Source of the DNA: Planctomycetaceae bacterium
GTDB taxonomy: Bacteria > Planctomycetota > Planctomycetia > Planctomycetales > Planctomycetaceae
Direction: 5' to 3'
Assembly: GCA_041398785.1 (NCBI GenBank)
Contig: JAWKUA010000008.1
Span: 122,001 to 186,000 of the forward strand
Length of the DNA stretch: 64,000 nt
A program made the translations under genes and the position numbers. Shown in pieces: positions 37,807-46,191 of this stretch. Under the pieces are notes generated by a model that saw only the letters and a program-made list of their open reading frames with translations, searched no databases and had not been told where the DNA came from. Numbering within the stretch: position 1 is the first letter of the stretch; the number at the start of each line of letters is the position of its first letter.

Positions 37807-39165
37807 TCACTGAATGGGAAGCGTGAATTCAAAGGTGGTACCGCCGGAAGAACTTCGGAATTCCAGGTTACCGTGGTGCTGGCGAATGATTTTTTCGCAA
37901 AGGGCAAGTCCCATGCCGGTCCCGTTGCTCTTGGTGGTGAAGTAGGGATCCAGGATTCGGTCCCTCAGATTTTCGGGAATTCCGACACCCGCGTCGATCA
38001 CGGCAACGCGGATGCAGGCAGGATCGGAGGCTTCCGAAACCGCCGCGTGGATTCTCAGCGGGCCGCCTTCCGGCATGGATTCCATGGCATTAACCAGCAG
38101 GTTCAGCAGCACCTGTTCCAGCCGCACCCGATCCGCCAGGATGATCGGCAGCGGTTCCGGCGGCAGGTCGACGTGAATATCAATGTTCAGCCGGCTGGCC
38201 TGAGGTGCGACCAGCTTGACCTGCCGATCGATCAGCATGGCCAGATTCAGTTCACAGCGGTTCAGTTTGCCGAGCGAGGCGAAGTCCCGAAAGCCTTCCA
38301 GCACTCCGCCGACGCGGGTGACTTCCGTTCTGATGACGCCCAGCATGTCGCGAGCTTCGTCGGACATGGTCCCGTCATCCAGTTGTTCCTCCAGCAACTG
38401 AACGTGAAGCGAAAGTGCGGCCAGCGGGTTCTTGATTTCGTGGTGCAGCCCCGCCGCCAGCGAACCGAGTCCCATGTAGCGTTCCATGCGGCGCAGGCGA
38501 TCGTCCATCAGGATCCGTTCGGTGACGTCGCGAAGCTGAACGATGTTGCCTATGTCCGCGTCCGCCCGGTCGCGCAGCGGCTGGCAGAATGCTCGCAGTG
38601 TCCGGACGTTGTCGCGAGCGACGATGTTAAAGTCGCGAGTCAGCGGTTCGTGGCCGATGGACCGGGATTCCTGTCGAAAATCCTCCAGCGGAAGACTGTC
38701 CGAAAGTTCGTTCAGCGGGCGCCCCACCTGCTCGTCCGTCAGCGAAAGCAGTTCCAGGCCGCGGCGATTGATGCTGGTCACCAGGCCATCGACATCCGTT
38801 GTGATGATGGCCAGATCCATGCTGTCCAGCACGTCCGCCGCCAGCGCCTTGATGTCGCGAAGGGAATCCTGCGATGTGTTGTAGGCTCGCCAAAGCAGCA
38901 GCATTGCAAAGCCGGTGACCACCAGATTCAGCACGACAAGGATCGTCAGGCGGAATTGCCACCGCAGCTCCCCGGCAAGTTCTCTCGCGGATTCCGTGGC
39001 TTCGGGAGGAAGCTGGCCGATCAGTTGCCGGACAATTTCCTGTTCGCGCAGAAAATCGACCATCACCCAGACGGTGACGGCAAGAGCAGCCACGCTGAGC
39101 GTCAGCAGCCCGGCAATCGCCAGACGGTAGTCACGTCCTGTTGCAGTTGATTGAACGCGGAACAT
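37807..39165 (-). CDS. Membrane sensor histidine kinase (NtrB-like), partner of the response regulator
   Basis: This 452-residue kinase has two transmembrane helices (AIAGLLTLSVAALAVTVWVMV, LTILVVLNLVVTGFAMLLLW) enclosing a ~45-residue periplasmic loop. A PAS domain (~115-225, DLAIITTDVDGLVTSINRRGLELL) follows, then the HisKA domain with H-box GLHHEIKNPLAALS, and the HATPase domain with N-box NLLVNAMESM, DAGVGIPE and GTGMGLALCEKII. It phosphorylates the response regulator encoded next. The signal is unknown; the periplasmic loop is too short for a large sensor fold. It starts at an ATG with no strong Shine-Dalgarno. Confidence 0.95.
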   Translation of the reverse strand: MFRVQSTATGRDYRLAIAGLLTLSVAALAVTVWVMVDFLREQEIVRQLIGQLPPEATESARELAGELRWQFRLTILVVLNLVVTGFAMLLLWRAYNTSQDSLRDIKALAADVLDSMDLAIITTDVDGLVTSINRRGLELLSLTDEQVGRPLNELSDSLPLEDFRQESRSIGHEPLTRDFNIVARDNVRTLRAFCQPLRDRADADIGNIVQLRDVTERILMDDRLRRMERYMGLGSLAAGLHHEIKNPLAALSLHVQLLEEQLDDGTMSDEARDMLGVIRTEVTRVGGVLEGFRDFASLGKLNRCELNLAMLIDRQVKLVAPQASRLNIDIHVDLPPEPLPIILADRVRLEQVLLNLLVNAMESMPEGGPLRIHAAVSEASDPACIRVAVIDAGVGIPENLRDRILDPYFTTKSNGTGMGLALCEKIIRQHHGNLEFRSSSGGTTFEFTLPIQ

Positions 39166-39493
39166 GTGATTTGCAGCGGCGGACCGAAAACCTGCTGATT
39201 GGGATCAGACGAAAATTCGCTGCTGAATTGTATTCGACTGACCCGGCTTCAGCGGAACAAGGGCGTGTGCCTCAATCCGTCATATGGCCGGATTCAAAAA
39301 AGAGAGTCCGGCGATGGTACACAGTAATCCGGGAATGCGTCTCCGCTGCCGCGCTCCTGCTGCATCGGACAATCCAGTGCACACGCGGCTCGGCGGGAGC
39401 ATCGCCCCGGTTGTAGCCGCGCATCCCGTACTGCGGACGTTTGGTCGGTCGCGCGCAGGTTGGCTGCGGCCCAACCGCAGCAGGCGGTCGGGA
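39166..39493. other. Intergenic region between hyf-like operon end and kinase gene
   Basis: A short hairpin (GCTGCGG-5 nt-CCGCAGC, 39463-39481) lies just past the hyfF stop and may mark its transcript end, but no T run follows. No sigma-54-like site or TGCA palindrome pair is seen here, so the kinase-regulator pair is probably expressed from a different kind of promoter. Confidence 0.4.
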
Positions 39494-40933
39494 TTAATCA
39501 CTGGGAACACGCTGCAGGAATTTCGCGGCGCCGCCGATCCATTCTTCCAGAAACTGCGGCGTGTAAATTCCCAGCAGCAGTGTCAGCAGCAGCGACAGCG
39601 CGATCGGCAGAATCATGGGCAGATTGTCTCGAAATCGGTTCGGTCCGCCATTTTCAGGAGCAGGACCCGTCAGGCAGCCGAGCAGTGTGCTGCCCATTCC
39701 GAAGAACACGATCAGAAGCAGGACCAGGAACGTCAGTCCGTAGCCGAAGTGTCCCGTGGAGAACGCTCCTCCCAGAATCTGATATTCACTGACGAACGGT
39801 CCGAACAAAGGCGACCCGGTGATGGCGAAGAACAGGATGACCATGGCCCAGCCACTGAACGGAAGGCGATGAAGAACACCCTGAACCTGGTCGGTTTCCT
39901 TGCTGCCGTACGCTCGATGAATGTTACCGGCGGCCATGAACAGACCGGCCTTGCACAGACCATTATGGATCACATGCAACAGCGAACCGGTTGCCGCAAG
40001 TCCGCCGATCCCCATGCCAAACACCAGCATTCCCATGTGTTCGACGCTGGAGTACGCCAGCAGCCGTTTGATGTCGCGCTGTCGCGGAATGAACACGGCC
40101 GCGGTTCCCATCGACAGCAGGCCCATCGTGATCAGCAGCCGGTGGGAATACGCATCGTCGTGAGCGATATGAGCGACATGATAGAACCGCAGGACACACA
40201 GAAAGGCACAGCTTGTCAGTCCGCCGGCCAGCAGTGCTCCCACCATTCCCGGAGCCTCACCATAGGCGTCCGGCTTCCAGGTGTGCATCGGTGCCAGGCC
40301 CATCTTGGTTCCGTACCCGACCAGCAGCAGCACGAACGCCGCATGCAGCCAGGGCAGCGACAGCTTGTGTGAATGTTCGACCAGTTCGTCGAACAGCAGC
40401 GTCGATTCCGACCCGGCCTGAATCATCGAATAGGCCAGGAAGAAGGAACCCAGCAGCGCCAGAGCGATGCCGACGGATCCGATCACCAGGTATTTCCACG
40501 TTGCCTCCAGCGAACGCGGATTCCGGTTGAAGTAGACGCTGGGCGCGGTTGCCAGTGTCGTCGCTTCCATCGCGATCCACATCAGTCCCAGATGGTGTGA
40601 CAGCGTCACCAGCGACATCATCGCCAGCGCCACCAGAAGGCATCCGCACAGCACGCGGTTGTCTCGTTCGGATCGTGAACGAAGGTAGGCGGGAGCGTAC
40701 AGCGCGCACAGGAAGAACAGCAGGCTGATGTAGCCGACAAACACACGGCTCAGCGGATCGATCGCCAGCCAGCGATCGAAGATCCACTGATCGCCCATCG
40801 GCAGGATCCGAATTGTCAGCCCCAGATGTGCCGCCGCTGCCAGCGGAAGAACCCAAGGGCGCAGGCGGTTCGAAGGAATCGCGAACGCGATGCCGGCGGC
40901 GATCAGTGGCACAATGACAAGCAGAATCAACAC
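39494..40933 (-). CDS. hyfF: Hydrogenase-4 component F-like, NuoN/NuoM-type antiporter subunit
   Basis: This 479-residue membrane protein has about 14 hydrophobic helices and the proton-conducting transporter signature: the Glu of MWIAMEATTLATAP, the Lys of GYGTKMGLAPMHTWKPDA, and RDIKRLLAYSSVEHMG. These are ion-channel residues of NuoL/M/N-type subunits. The HyfF type is set by MHTWKPDAYGEAP and by its place after HyfE. It would pump H+ or Na+ in the inner membrane. It starts at GTG six bases after the hyfE stop, so the two are tightly coupled. Confidence 0.9.
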   Translation of the reverse strand: MLILLVIVPLIAAGIAFAIPSNRLRPWVLPLAAAAHLGLTIRILPMGDQWIFDRWLAIDPLSRVFVGYISLLFFLCALYAPAYLRSRSERDNRVLCGCLLVALAMMSLVTLSHHLGLMWIAMEATTLATAPSVYFNRNPRSLEATWKYLVIGSVGIALALLGSFFLAYSMIQAGSESTLLFDELVEHSHKLSLPWLHAAFVLLLVGYGTKMGLAPMHTWKPDAYGEAPGMVGALLAGGLTSCAFLCVLRFYHVAHIAHDDAYSHRLLITMGLLSMGTAAVFIPRQRDIKRLLAYSSVEHMGMLVFGMGIGGLAATGSLLHVIHNGLCKAGLFMAAGNIHRAYGSKETDQVQGVLHRLPFSGWAMVILFFAITGSPLFGPFVSEYQILGGAFSTGHFGYGLTFLVLLLIVFFGMGSTLLGCLTGPAPENGGPNRFRDNLPMILPIALSLLLTLLLGIYTPQFLEEWIGGAAKFLQRVPSD

Positions 40934-40939
40934 GCGGCG

Positions 40940-41623
40940 CTATTCCTTGAGGCTGGACAGGTGTTCGACGCTGGCTTCCGGGAAGGCACGGCTGACGTGG
41001 TTGAAGATGATGCCCATCACAAACACGCCGACAAACAGGTCCAGCACAATGCCCAGTTCCACCATGATCGGCACCGCTTCGATCAGCAGCAGTCCGAAGA
41101 TGAAGATGCCGTTTTCCAGCACGATGTAACCCAGCACCTGCCCCAGTGCCTCGCGGCGCGTGCTGAGCATCAGAAAGCCGCAGATCACGGTGGACAGTGC
41201 CGCGGGTATCGGCAGGTGGCTGGCGTGTTGCGCCGCAAGGGGCAGTGATCGCGCGAAGACGATGGCCAGCATCGTTCCCAGCCCTCCCATCAACAGCGGC
41301 AACACGGTCCCGATCGTCGACGTCACCTGGGATCGCACATCGGCGACACGAACGGCTCTCAGCAGAAATCCGGGAATCACCCAGCCCTTGATGATGACAA
41401 CCGCCACGGTCAGCGCCAGAAGCCGCAGGACAGTAAACGTGTCCAGGGAATGCGCGTCGACGGCGGACACCAGCCCGGTGTGAGCGATGGGATACAGCAG
41501 TCCCAGCAGCGCACCCTGAAATGCCACCGCATAGATCGCCTGCTTCAGGCGGGTGATCGTCAGGACATAAAAGTTCAGCAGCAGGGCGATGACCAGCCCC
41601 GGATCAAGCAGCAATTCGTTCAT
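40940..41623 (-). CDS. hyfE: Hydrogenase-4 component E-like membrane subunit
   Basis: This 227-residue protein has about seven transmembrane helices and the HyfE pattern, in which the C-terminal part resembles NuoK (VLGYIVLENGIFIFGLLLIEAVPIMVELGIVLDLF, with membrane-buried Glu residues). HyfE sits between the antiporter and quinone/hydrogenase modules in hydrogenase-4-type complexes. It lies in a minus-strand operon after hyfC, with a 117-base gap ahead of it. Confidence 0.85.
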   Translation of the reverse strand: MNELLLDPGLVIALLLNFYVLTITRLKQAIYAVAFQGALLGLLYPIAHTGLVSAVDAHSLDTFTVLRLLALTVAVVIIKGWVIPGFLLRAVRVADVRSQVTSTIGTVLPLLMGGLGTMLAIVFARSLPLAAQHASHLPIPAALSTVICGFLMLSTRREALGQVLGYIVLENGIFIFGLLLIEAVPIMVELGIVLDLFVGVFVMGIIFNHVSRAFPEASVEHLSSLKE

Positions 41624-41740
41624 GCGGACAAAATCACACAGACCTGAACAGTCGGAAAAAACAGCCCGGGAAGTATCGGATGCCGGTTCCGGGACGTGTG
41701 TCAGGAAAATCGTCGGGGCGCGTTCGGCGCCTCTGAAACT

Positions 41741-42670
41741 TCAGGGGTAACTCAACAGCAGGATGACAGCAAACAGCGACATAACACCGGCCGTGACCAG
41801 CAGCTTGGGAATCTCCGCAAGCTTCAGGCGAGCCATGATGGATTCGACAATCCCGACCACGATGGCAACTACAACGGTGGCCGGCAGAAAAATCAGCCAG
41901 TCCAGCAGGCTGTAGCCGGTGCCGACCGGGACGGCCAGATTGATGATCATCGCGGCGAATACAAACAGTTTGACGGCCGACCCGTACACGATCATTCCCA
42001 GTGCCGGGCCGCTGTGATCCAGCACCATGACTTCGTGGATCATCGTCAGTTCCAGGTGCGTGTTCGGATCGTCAAAGGGGATGCGGCAGTTTTCGACCAG
42101 CAGCACCACGAACCAACTCACGACAATCAGCAGCAGCGGCGCGGCGGACGTCATCCAGCCGCCGGCGACCGCTTCGCCCAGCAGGCCGCTCATTTGAAGC
42201 GACCCTGTAATTCGCGACAGGACCAGCAGACCCAGAAACAGCACGGGTTCGGTCAGGCAGGCAAACGTGGCTTCGCGAGCGGACCCCATGCCTTCAAAGG
42301 CAGAACCGGTATCCAGCGCGGCGGCGATCGTGAAGAACCGGCCGAGCGCCAGGACGTAGGCAAACAAAATGACATCGCCGGTAAAGGCCAGCGGAGCGCT
42401 GGCATGACCCATGGGAACAACCAGTGCGGCGATCAGCGCCGTTGCCATGCCCACCACCGGGCCGAACCGAAAGACCCAGGTCGTCGTCTGGCTGAAGACG
42501 CATTCCTTCTGCATCAGCTTGGCCAGGTCGTAGTACGTCTGCAGGATCGGCTGACCGCGGCGTCCGGCGAAGATCGCCTTGGTGCGGTTGATGATCCCCG
42601 GCAGCAGCGGCGGAAACAGCAGCACCACCGCAACATGAATCAGGCTGTGAATGGAAAGGTATTGGAACAT
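41741..42670 (-). CDS. hyfC: Hydrogenase-4 component C-like, NuoH-type subunit
   Basis: This 309-residue membrane protein is of the NuoH/HyfC family. Its blocks LLPGIINRTKAIFAGRRGQPILQTYYDLAKLMQKE and ENCRIPFDDPNTHLELTMIHEVMVLDHSGP match the cytoplasmic loops that, in complex I, form the coupling region near the quinone site. About eight transmembrane helices. The frame runs back to 42727, but the ATG at 42670, 13 bases after the hyfB stop, starts the hydrophobic N-terminus, so it is preferred. Confidence 0.9.
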   Translation of the reverse strand: MFQYLSIHSLIHVAVVLLFPPLLPGIINRTKAIFAGRRGQPILQTYYDLAKLMQKECVFSQTTTWVFRFGPVVGMATALIAALVVPMGHASAPLAFTGDVILFAYVLALGRFFTIAAALDTGSAFEGMGSAREATFACLTEPVLFLGLLVLSRITGSLQMSGLLGEAVAGGWMTSAAPLLLIVVSWFVVLLVENCRIPFDDPNTHLELTMIHEVMVLDHSGPALGMIVYGSAVKLFVFAAMIINLAVPVGTGYSLLDWLIFLPATVVVAIVVGIVESIMARLKLAEIPKLLVTAGVMSLFAVILLLSYP

Positions 42671-42683
42671 CAGTGCCCTTCGG

Positions 42684-44672
42684 CTATCCCCCAGGCCGCC
42701 ACAGCAGCAGACAGACGACGATGACAAGGATGTACAGCAGATAGGCCTGCAGACTGCCCTGCTGCAGAAATCGTGACCATCCGAACAGCCACTTCACGTT
42801 TCGCGTCATCGGCTTGACGGCTCGTTCCAGCACCGTGTCAGGAATCTGGGTCTCAAAACGGGGGTTTTCCGGGAACAGCGTGTCGATTTTCGGCGGGTGA
42901 ACGGTCGGCTTAAGTGCCCAGCGGAATAGATTCACCAGCCATTGCGCAAACGACGACGACGAATACTGCATGGTCGCGGAAGGCGCCGCGTAGCCGCAAT
43001 CCCACGTCAGGCCCGACGGTGCGCTTCTGACTCGGCGCTGCAGCAGAATCGTGCCGACGGCCACCAGGGAAATCAGGATTCCCGCGATGATGCTGACCGG
43101 TCCCAGCGGAAAAACCGTTCGCAGGGAAAGTTCGGCAAGGTCGGCGGTCGCACCGGTGTCCGCCGCTGCCCAGGTACCTGCCGCTCGTTCCAGCATCGAA
43201 ACAACCAGGACCGGTGCGACTCCGATCAGCACGCAGAAGGCGGCCAGCACGATCATCGGTGCGGTCATCGCATGACCGGATTCATGCGCGGAAGCAGCGG
43301 TTTCGCTTCGCGCCGCTCCAAGGAACACGATGCCGTACACTTTCACGAAGCAGGCAACCGCCAGGGCTCCCACAAGAGCCAGTGCCGGTGTGGCAAATGC
43401 GGCGGTGGAAACCAGCGACTCCGTTTCGCCGGGTTTCGTCGGCAGCGTGCCGAACAGCCCGATGTAAATCATCAGTTCCGATACGAATCCATTCAACGGC
43501 GGCAAACCGCAGATCGCCACAGCGCCGATGACAAAACAGGTTGCCGTCACCGGCATGCGACGGCTGAGCCCGCCCATGACGTCCAGATCGCGTGTTGTCA
43601 TGCAGTGAATCACGGACCCCGCCGCGAAGAACATCATCGACTTGAAGAACGCGTGATTCCAGACGTGCAGCAGTGCTCCGCAGATGCCCAGCATCACCCA
43701 TTCGGGACGTCCGGTCGCGCGACCGATCAACGCCAGGCCCAGTCCCATCACAATGATTCCGATGTTTTCGACGCTGGAATAGGCCAGAAGCCGCTTGAAG
43801 TCGCGCTGGCTGACGGCGAACGCGATTCCCAGAACGGCGGTAATCGTGCCAGCGGCCAGCGTCACCAGGCCCCACGAAAGCGGAATCTGCGGGAAGAACG
43901 ACGCCGTGCGGAAGATGCCGTAGATCCCCATCTTGAGCATCACGCCGGACATCACGGCCGACACATGGCTGGGCGCAGCGGCGTGAGCTCCCGGAAGCCA
44001 GACATGCAGCGGCATCAGCCCCGCTTTTGTGCCGAAGCCGACCAGTCCCAGCACCGCCATGGCGATCGCCGCCGTCGATGTCGAATTCGGCAGTGTCGAG
44101 TAACCGAACGAACCGGTCTGCGCGTACAGCAGAGCGAAAACACCGAAGGCACACAGCGTCGCAAGGTGACTGGCGGCGATATACAGCCAGGCGGCCCTGC
44201 GTGTTTCCGCGAGGTGTTCTTCGGTCGAAACCAGGAACATGGTGGAAACCGCCATGACTTCCCAGCCAAACAGGAACAGCAACCCGTCCGCAGCGGAAAC
44301 CAGCATCATCATGGCGGACGTCATCAGGCCGAGAAACACGGAGACGCGCCGCGCGTTCTCCGCACCGCTGTGCTGCGACCAGTACTGAGTTCCGTAGATC
44401 GACGCCAGCGCACAGACCACCAGCACCGGTACCAGAAAGAACGCCGACAGCCCGTCGAGTCCCGCAGTGAATTCGAAACCCGGAATCGGCGCCGGAAAGC
44501 GCACCAGCGATGCATCACCGGTGGAATAGTAAGACCAGACGCCTGCCAGACCGCAGCCACAACCAGCCACATTCATCGTGGCCGACAGCAACTGCCCGGC
44601 TCTTGACCGAACCGGCGACAACAGTGCCGGCAATCCACTCAGCGCGGAACAGGCGGCCCCGCAAAGAATCAT
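42684..44672 (-). CDS. hyfB: Hydrogenase-4 component B-like, large NuoL-type antiporter subunit
   Basis: This 662-residue protein has ~16 transmembrane helices and the antiporter motif: LFLFGWEVMAVSTMFLV with the channel Glu, GFGTKAGLMPLHVWLPGAHAAAPSHVSA with the Lys, and QRDFKRLLAYSSVENIG. The C-terminal ~150 residues (SGLTWDCGYAAPSATMQYSSSSFAQWL) are the HyfB-specific extension. A TTG at 44687 would add five residues; the ATG at 44672 gives the usual short N-terminus. It is first in the operon hyfB-hyfC-hyfE-hyfF and is preceded by a candidate sigma-54 promoter. Confidence 0.9.
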   Translation of the reverse strand: MILCGAACSALSGLPALLSPVRSRAGQLLSATMNVAGCGCGLAGVWSYYSTGDASLVRFPAPIPGFEFTAGLDGLSAFFLVPVLVVCALASIYGTQYWSQHSGAENARRVSVFLGLMTSAMMMLVSAADGLLFLFGWEVMAVSTMFLVSTEEHLAETRRAAWLYIAASHLATLCAFGVFALLYAQTGSFGYSTLPNSTSTAAIAMAVLGLVGFGTKAGLMPLHVWLPGAHAAAPSHVSAVMSGVMLKMGIYGIFRTASFFPQIPLSWGLVTLAAGTITAVLGIAFAVSQRDFKRLLAYSSVENIGIIVMGLGLALIGRATGRPEWVMLGICGALLHVWNHAFFKSMMFFAAGSVIHCMTTRDLDVMGGLSRRMPVTATCFVIGAVAICGLPPLNGFVSELMIYIGLFGTLPTKPGETESLVSTAAFATPALALVGALAVACFVKVYGIVFLGAARSETAASAHESGHAMTAPMIVLAAFCVLIGVAPVLVVSMLERAAGTWAAADTGATADLAELSLRTVFPLGPVSIIAGILISLVAVGTILLQRRVRSAPSGLTWDCGYAAPSATMQYSSSSFAQWLVNLFRWALKPTVHPPKIDTLFPENPRFETQIPDTVLERAVKPMTRNVKWLFGWSRFLQQGSLQAYLLYILVIVVCLLLWRPGG

Positions 44673-44841
44673 CTGGGTGGAATTCAATATGGCATCTTTC
44701 AGAATTCCAAATCCGGCCCGGCGACGCTTTGTTCCTGTCCAGCGCCAGTCAAAGAACGGATCCGGTTGTTACCCGGACGGACAGCAGGTCAGACGCCGCA
44801 GATCATAGACGACGGCAACACTCCGCCAGTCAGTACAACTC

Positions 44842-44857
44842 AGCATTTTCAGTGCCG
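44842..44857 (-). promoter_or_regulatory. Candidate sigma-54 promoter of the hyfBCEF-like operon
   Basis: The minus strand reads CGGCACTGAAAATGCT; GG and GC have the correct ten-base spacing and GGCAC is intact, but three less critical positions deviate. The predicted start is near 44831, ~160 bases before hyfB. Confidence 0.5.
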
Positions 44858-45044
44858 TGCAACGCCTTTCTTCCGGCCGGGAACCGGATTGCGGAAGACT
44901 GATACCGTCGGCGATTGAGTTCCCGCAGACGGCAGCGTGCGGGGGCGTTCACTTCGAACCTTGTGCGCGATTTATCGTCCGGTGAATTGACTCAACCGAG
45001 GGCGTTCCCACGTTCAGCACAGCAGCCGTCCGGCTGGCTCAGAC

Positions 45045-45080
45045 GTGCAATTCGTTGCACTCAACTGCAAGAAGCTGCAC
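45045..45080. promoter_or_regulatory. Paired palindromic activator sites between divergent operons
   Basis: The perfect palindrome GTGCAATTCGTTGCAC (45045-45060) and CTGCAAGAAGCTGCAC (45065-45080) start 20 bp apart, so TGCA occurs at 45046, 45056, 45066 and 45076, in exact ten-base phase. Further TGCA copies lie at 45090 and 45099. The pair lies about 200-240 bp upstream of both flanking sigma-54-like promoters. The remaining bases of 44688-45368 hold no gene. Confidence 0.7.
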
Positions 45081-45250
45081 GGGTAAATCTGCAGGCAATG
45101 CAGAATCGGTCAGCATCGGCACTCGCCGAACCGCGCGCCGAACAACGCTGACCAATCCGGCTGCGGGAAACGCGGTTACGGCGCGGTGTATTCCGACGAC
45201 ACAACGAATATCGAGAATGATCCCGTCGACACTGCAGTATTCCTGTTTTC

Positions 45251-45266
45251 TGGCACACTTTGCGCT
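45251..45266 (+). promoter_or_regulatory. Candidate sigma-54 promoter of the HTH-EIIA/hyfG operon
   Basis: The plus strand reads TGGCACACTTTGCGCT: the -24 element is perfect and GG-N10-GC spacing holds, but the two T residues before GC are replaced. Predicted start near 45277, 92 bases before the ATG at 45369. Confidence 0.5.
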
Positions 45267-45368
45267 GAATGTAACTGCGCGCTGAATCTATCTGCGCTGA
45301 AAGCAGAAGTGTGCCGCTGCGAGCGGTGTTGTTTCCGGTTCCGCATATTCCCGAGGTCAACGATCGTC

Positions 45369-46076
45369 ATGGAGCTGGCGCTGAAACAGGTTGCCGATTT
45401 CTTCGGTGTCTCCGAGAACCGCATCATCAAGTGGATCAAGAGCGAAAACCTGCCGTCAGATCTGGTCGCTGACCAATATCGATTTCATCGTGCCGAGCTG
45501 CTCGAATGGGCGGCGTTCCACGGATATCCGTTTTCTCCCGCGATCTATGCCGCGGAGAGCGACGATCTGACACCTGCCGGAACGCATGTGTCGGATGCCC
45601 TGCAGAGTGGTGGAGTGCTGGAGAACGTGTCCGGAAGTTCCCTTCGCGAAGTTCTGAAGGTCGCCCTGAACGGACTTCCGCTTCCCGCGACGATGAGTCC
45701 GGATGTCCTGATCGAACTCTTTCTTTCGCGGGAAACGGTTGGCAGTTCGGCGGTCGGCAATGGAATAGCCATCCCGCATCCTCGCGAACCGGTGCTGCTG
45801 AACGTTCCTGCCGCTGTTATGCGGTTGTGCTACCTGAGCCAGCCGCTCAGCATGTCCACGCCCGACAATCGTCCCGTCACAACCTTGTTCGTGCTGATCT
45901 GCCCGACGGCTCACGAGCACCTGCAGATGTTGTCTCGACTGGGAGCGCTGTTGCGCGTGGACACCGTTCAGGAAGCACTGCAAAAGCGGCAGACAGGAGA
46001 ACCGCTGTTCAGAATCCTCCGCGACGCGGGCAGCAGGTTTCACGAAGCTCAGCAGTTGACCAGCGAGGCAAACTAA
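45369..46076 (+). CDS. HTH (excisionase/MerR-like) domain fused to EIIA(Ntr)-like domain
   Basis: This 235-residue protein has an N-terminal winged-helix/excisionase-type domain (residues 1-56; ALKQVADFFGVSENRIIKWIKSE, then YRFHRAELLEW) and an EIIA type-2 domain (~85-225) with phosphoacceptor His137 in NGIAIPHPRE. The DNA-binding module suggests a PTS-phosphorylation-controlled transcription factor or anchoring protein. The frame runs back to 45186 without homology; the ATG at 45369 begins the HTH at once, with GAGG ahead. It opens the plus-strand operon with hyfG and the hyfI fusion and is the second EIIA protein in this cluster. Confidence 0.8.
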   Translation: MELALKQVADFFGVSENRIIKWIKSENLPSDLVADQYRFHRAELLEWAAFHGYPFSPAIYAAESDDLTPAGTHVSDALQSGGVLENVSGSSLREVLKVALNGLPLPATMSPDVLIELFLSRETVGSSAVGNGIAIPHPREPVLLNVPAAVMRLCYLSQPLSMSTPDNRPVTTLFVLICPTAHEHLQMLSRLGALLRVDTVQEALQKRQTGEPLFRILRDAGSRFHEAQQLTSEAN

Positions 46077-46191
46077 CGACCACCTGACGCGCGGCGTCGC
46101 GCCAGCGCACGAATCGCTTCCGTTGCCCGGTCGGCATGACAACGGACTTCCCGACGCGGAAATGGACGAACGGGTCTTTCAGGAATCATCG

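Noticed and set aside
44815..44832. Second sigma-54-like match on the minus strand (TGGCGGAGTGTTGCC)
   Set aside because: GG to GC spacing is nine, one short of the strict requirement; the site at 44842 fits better.
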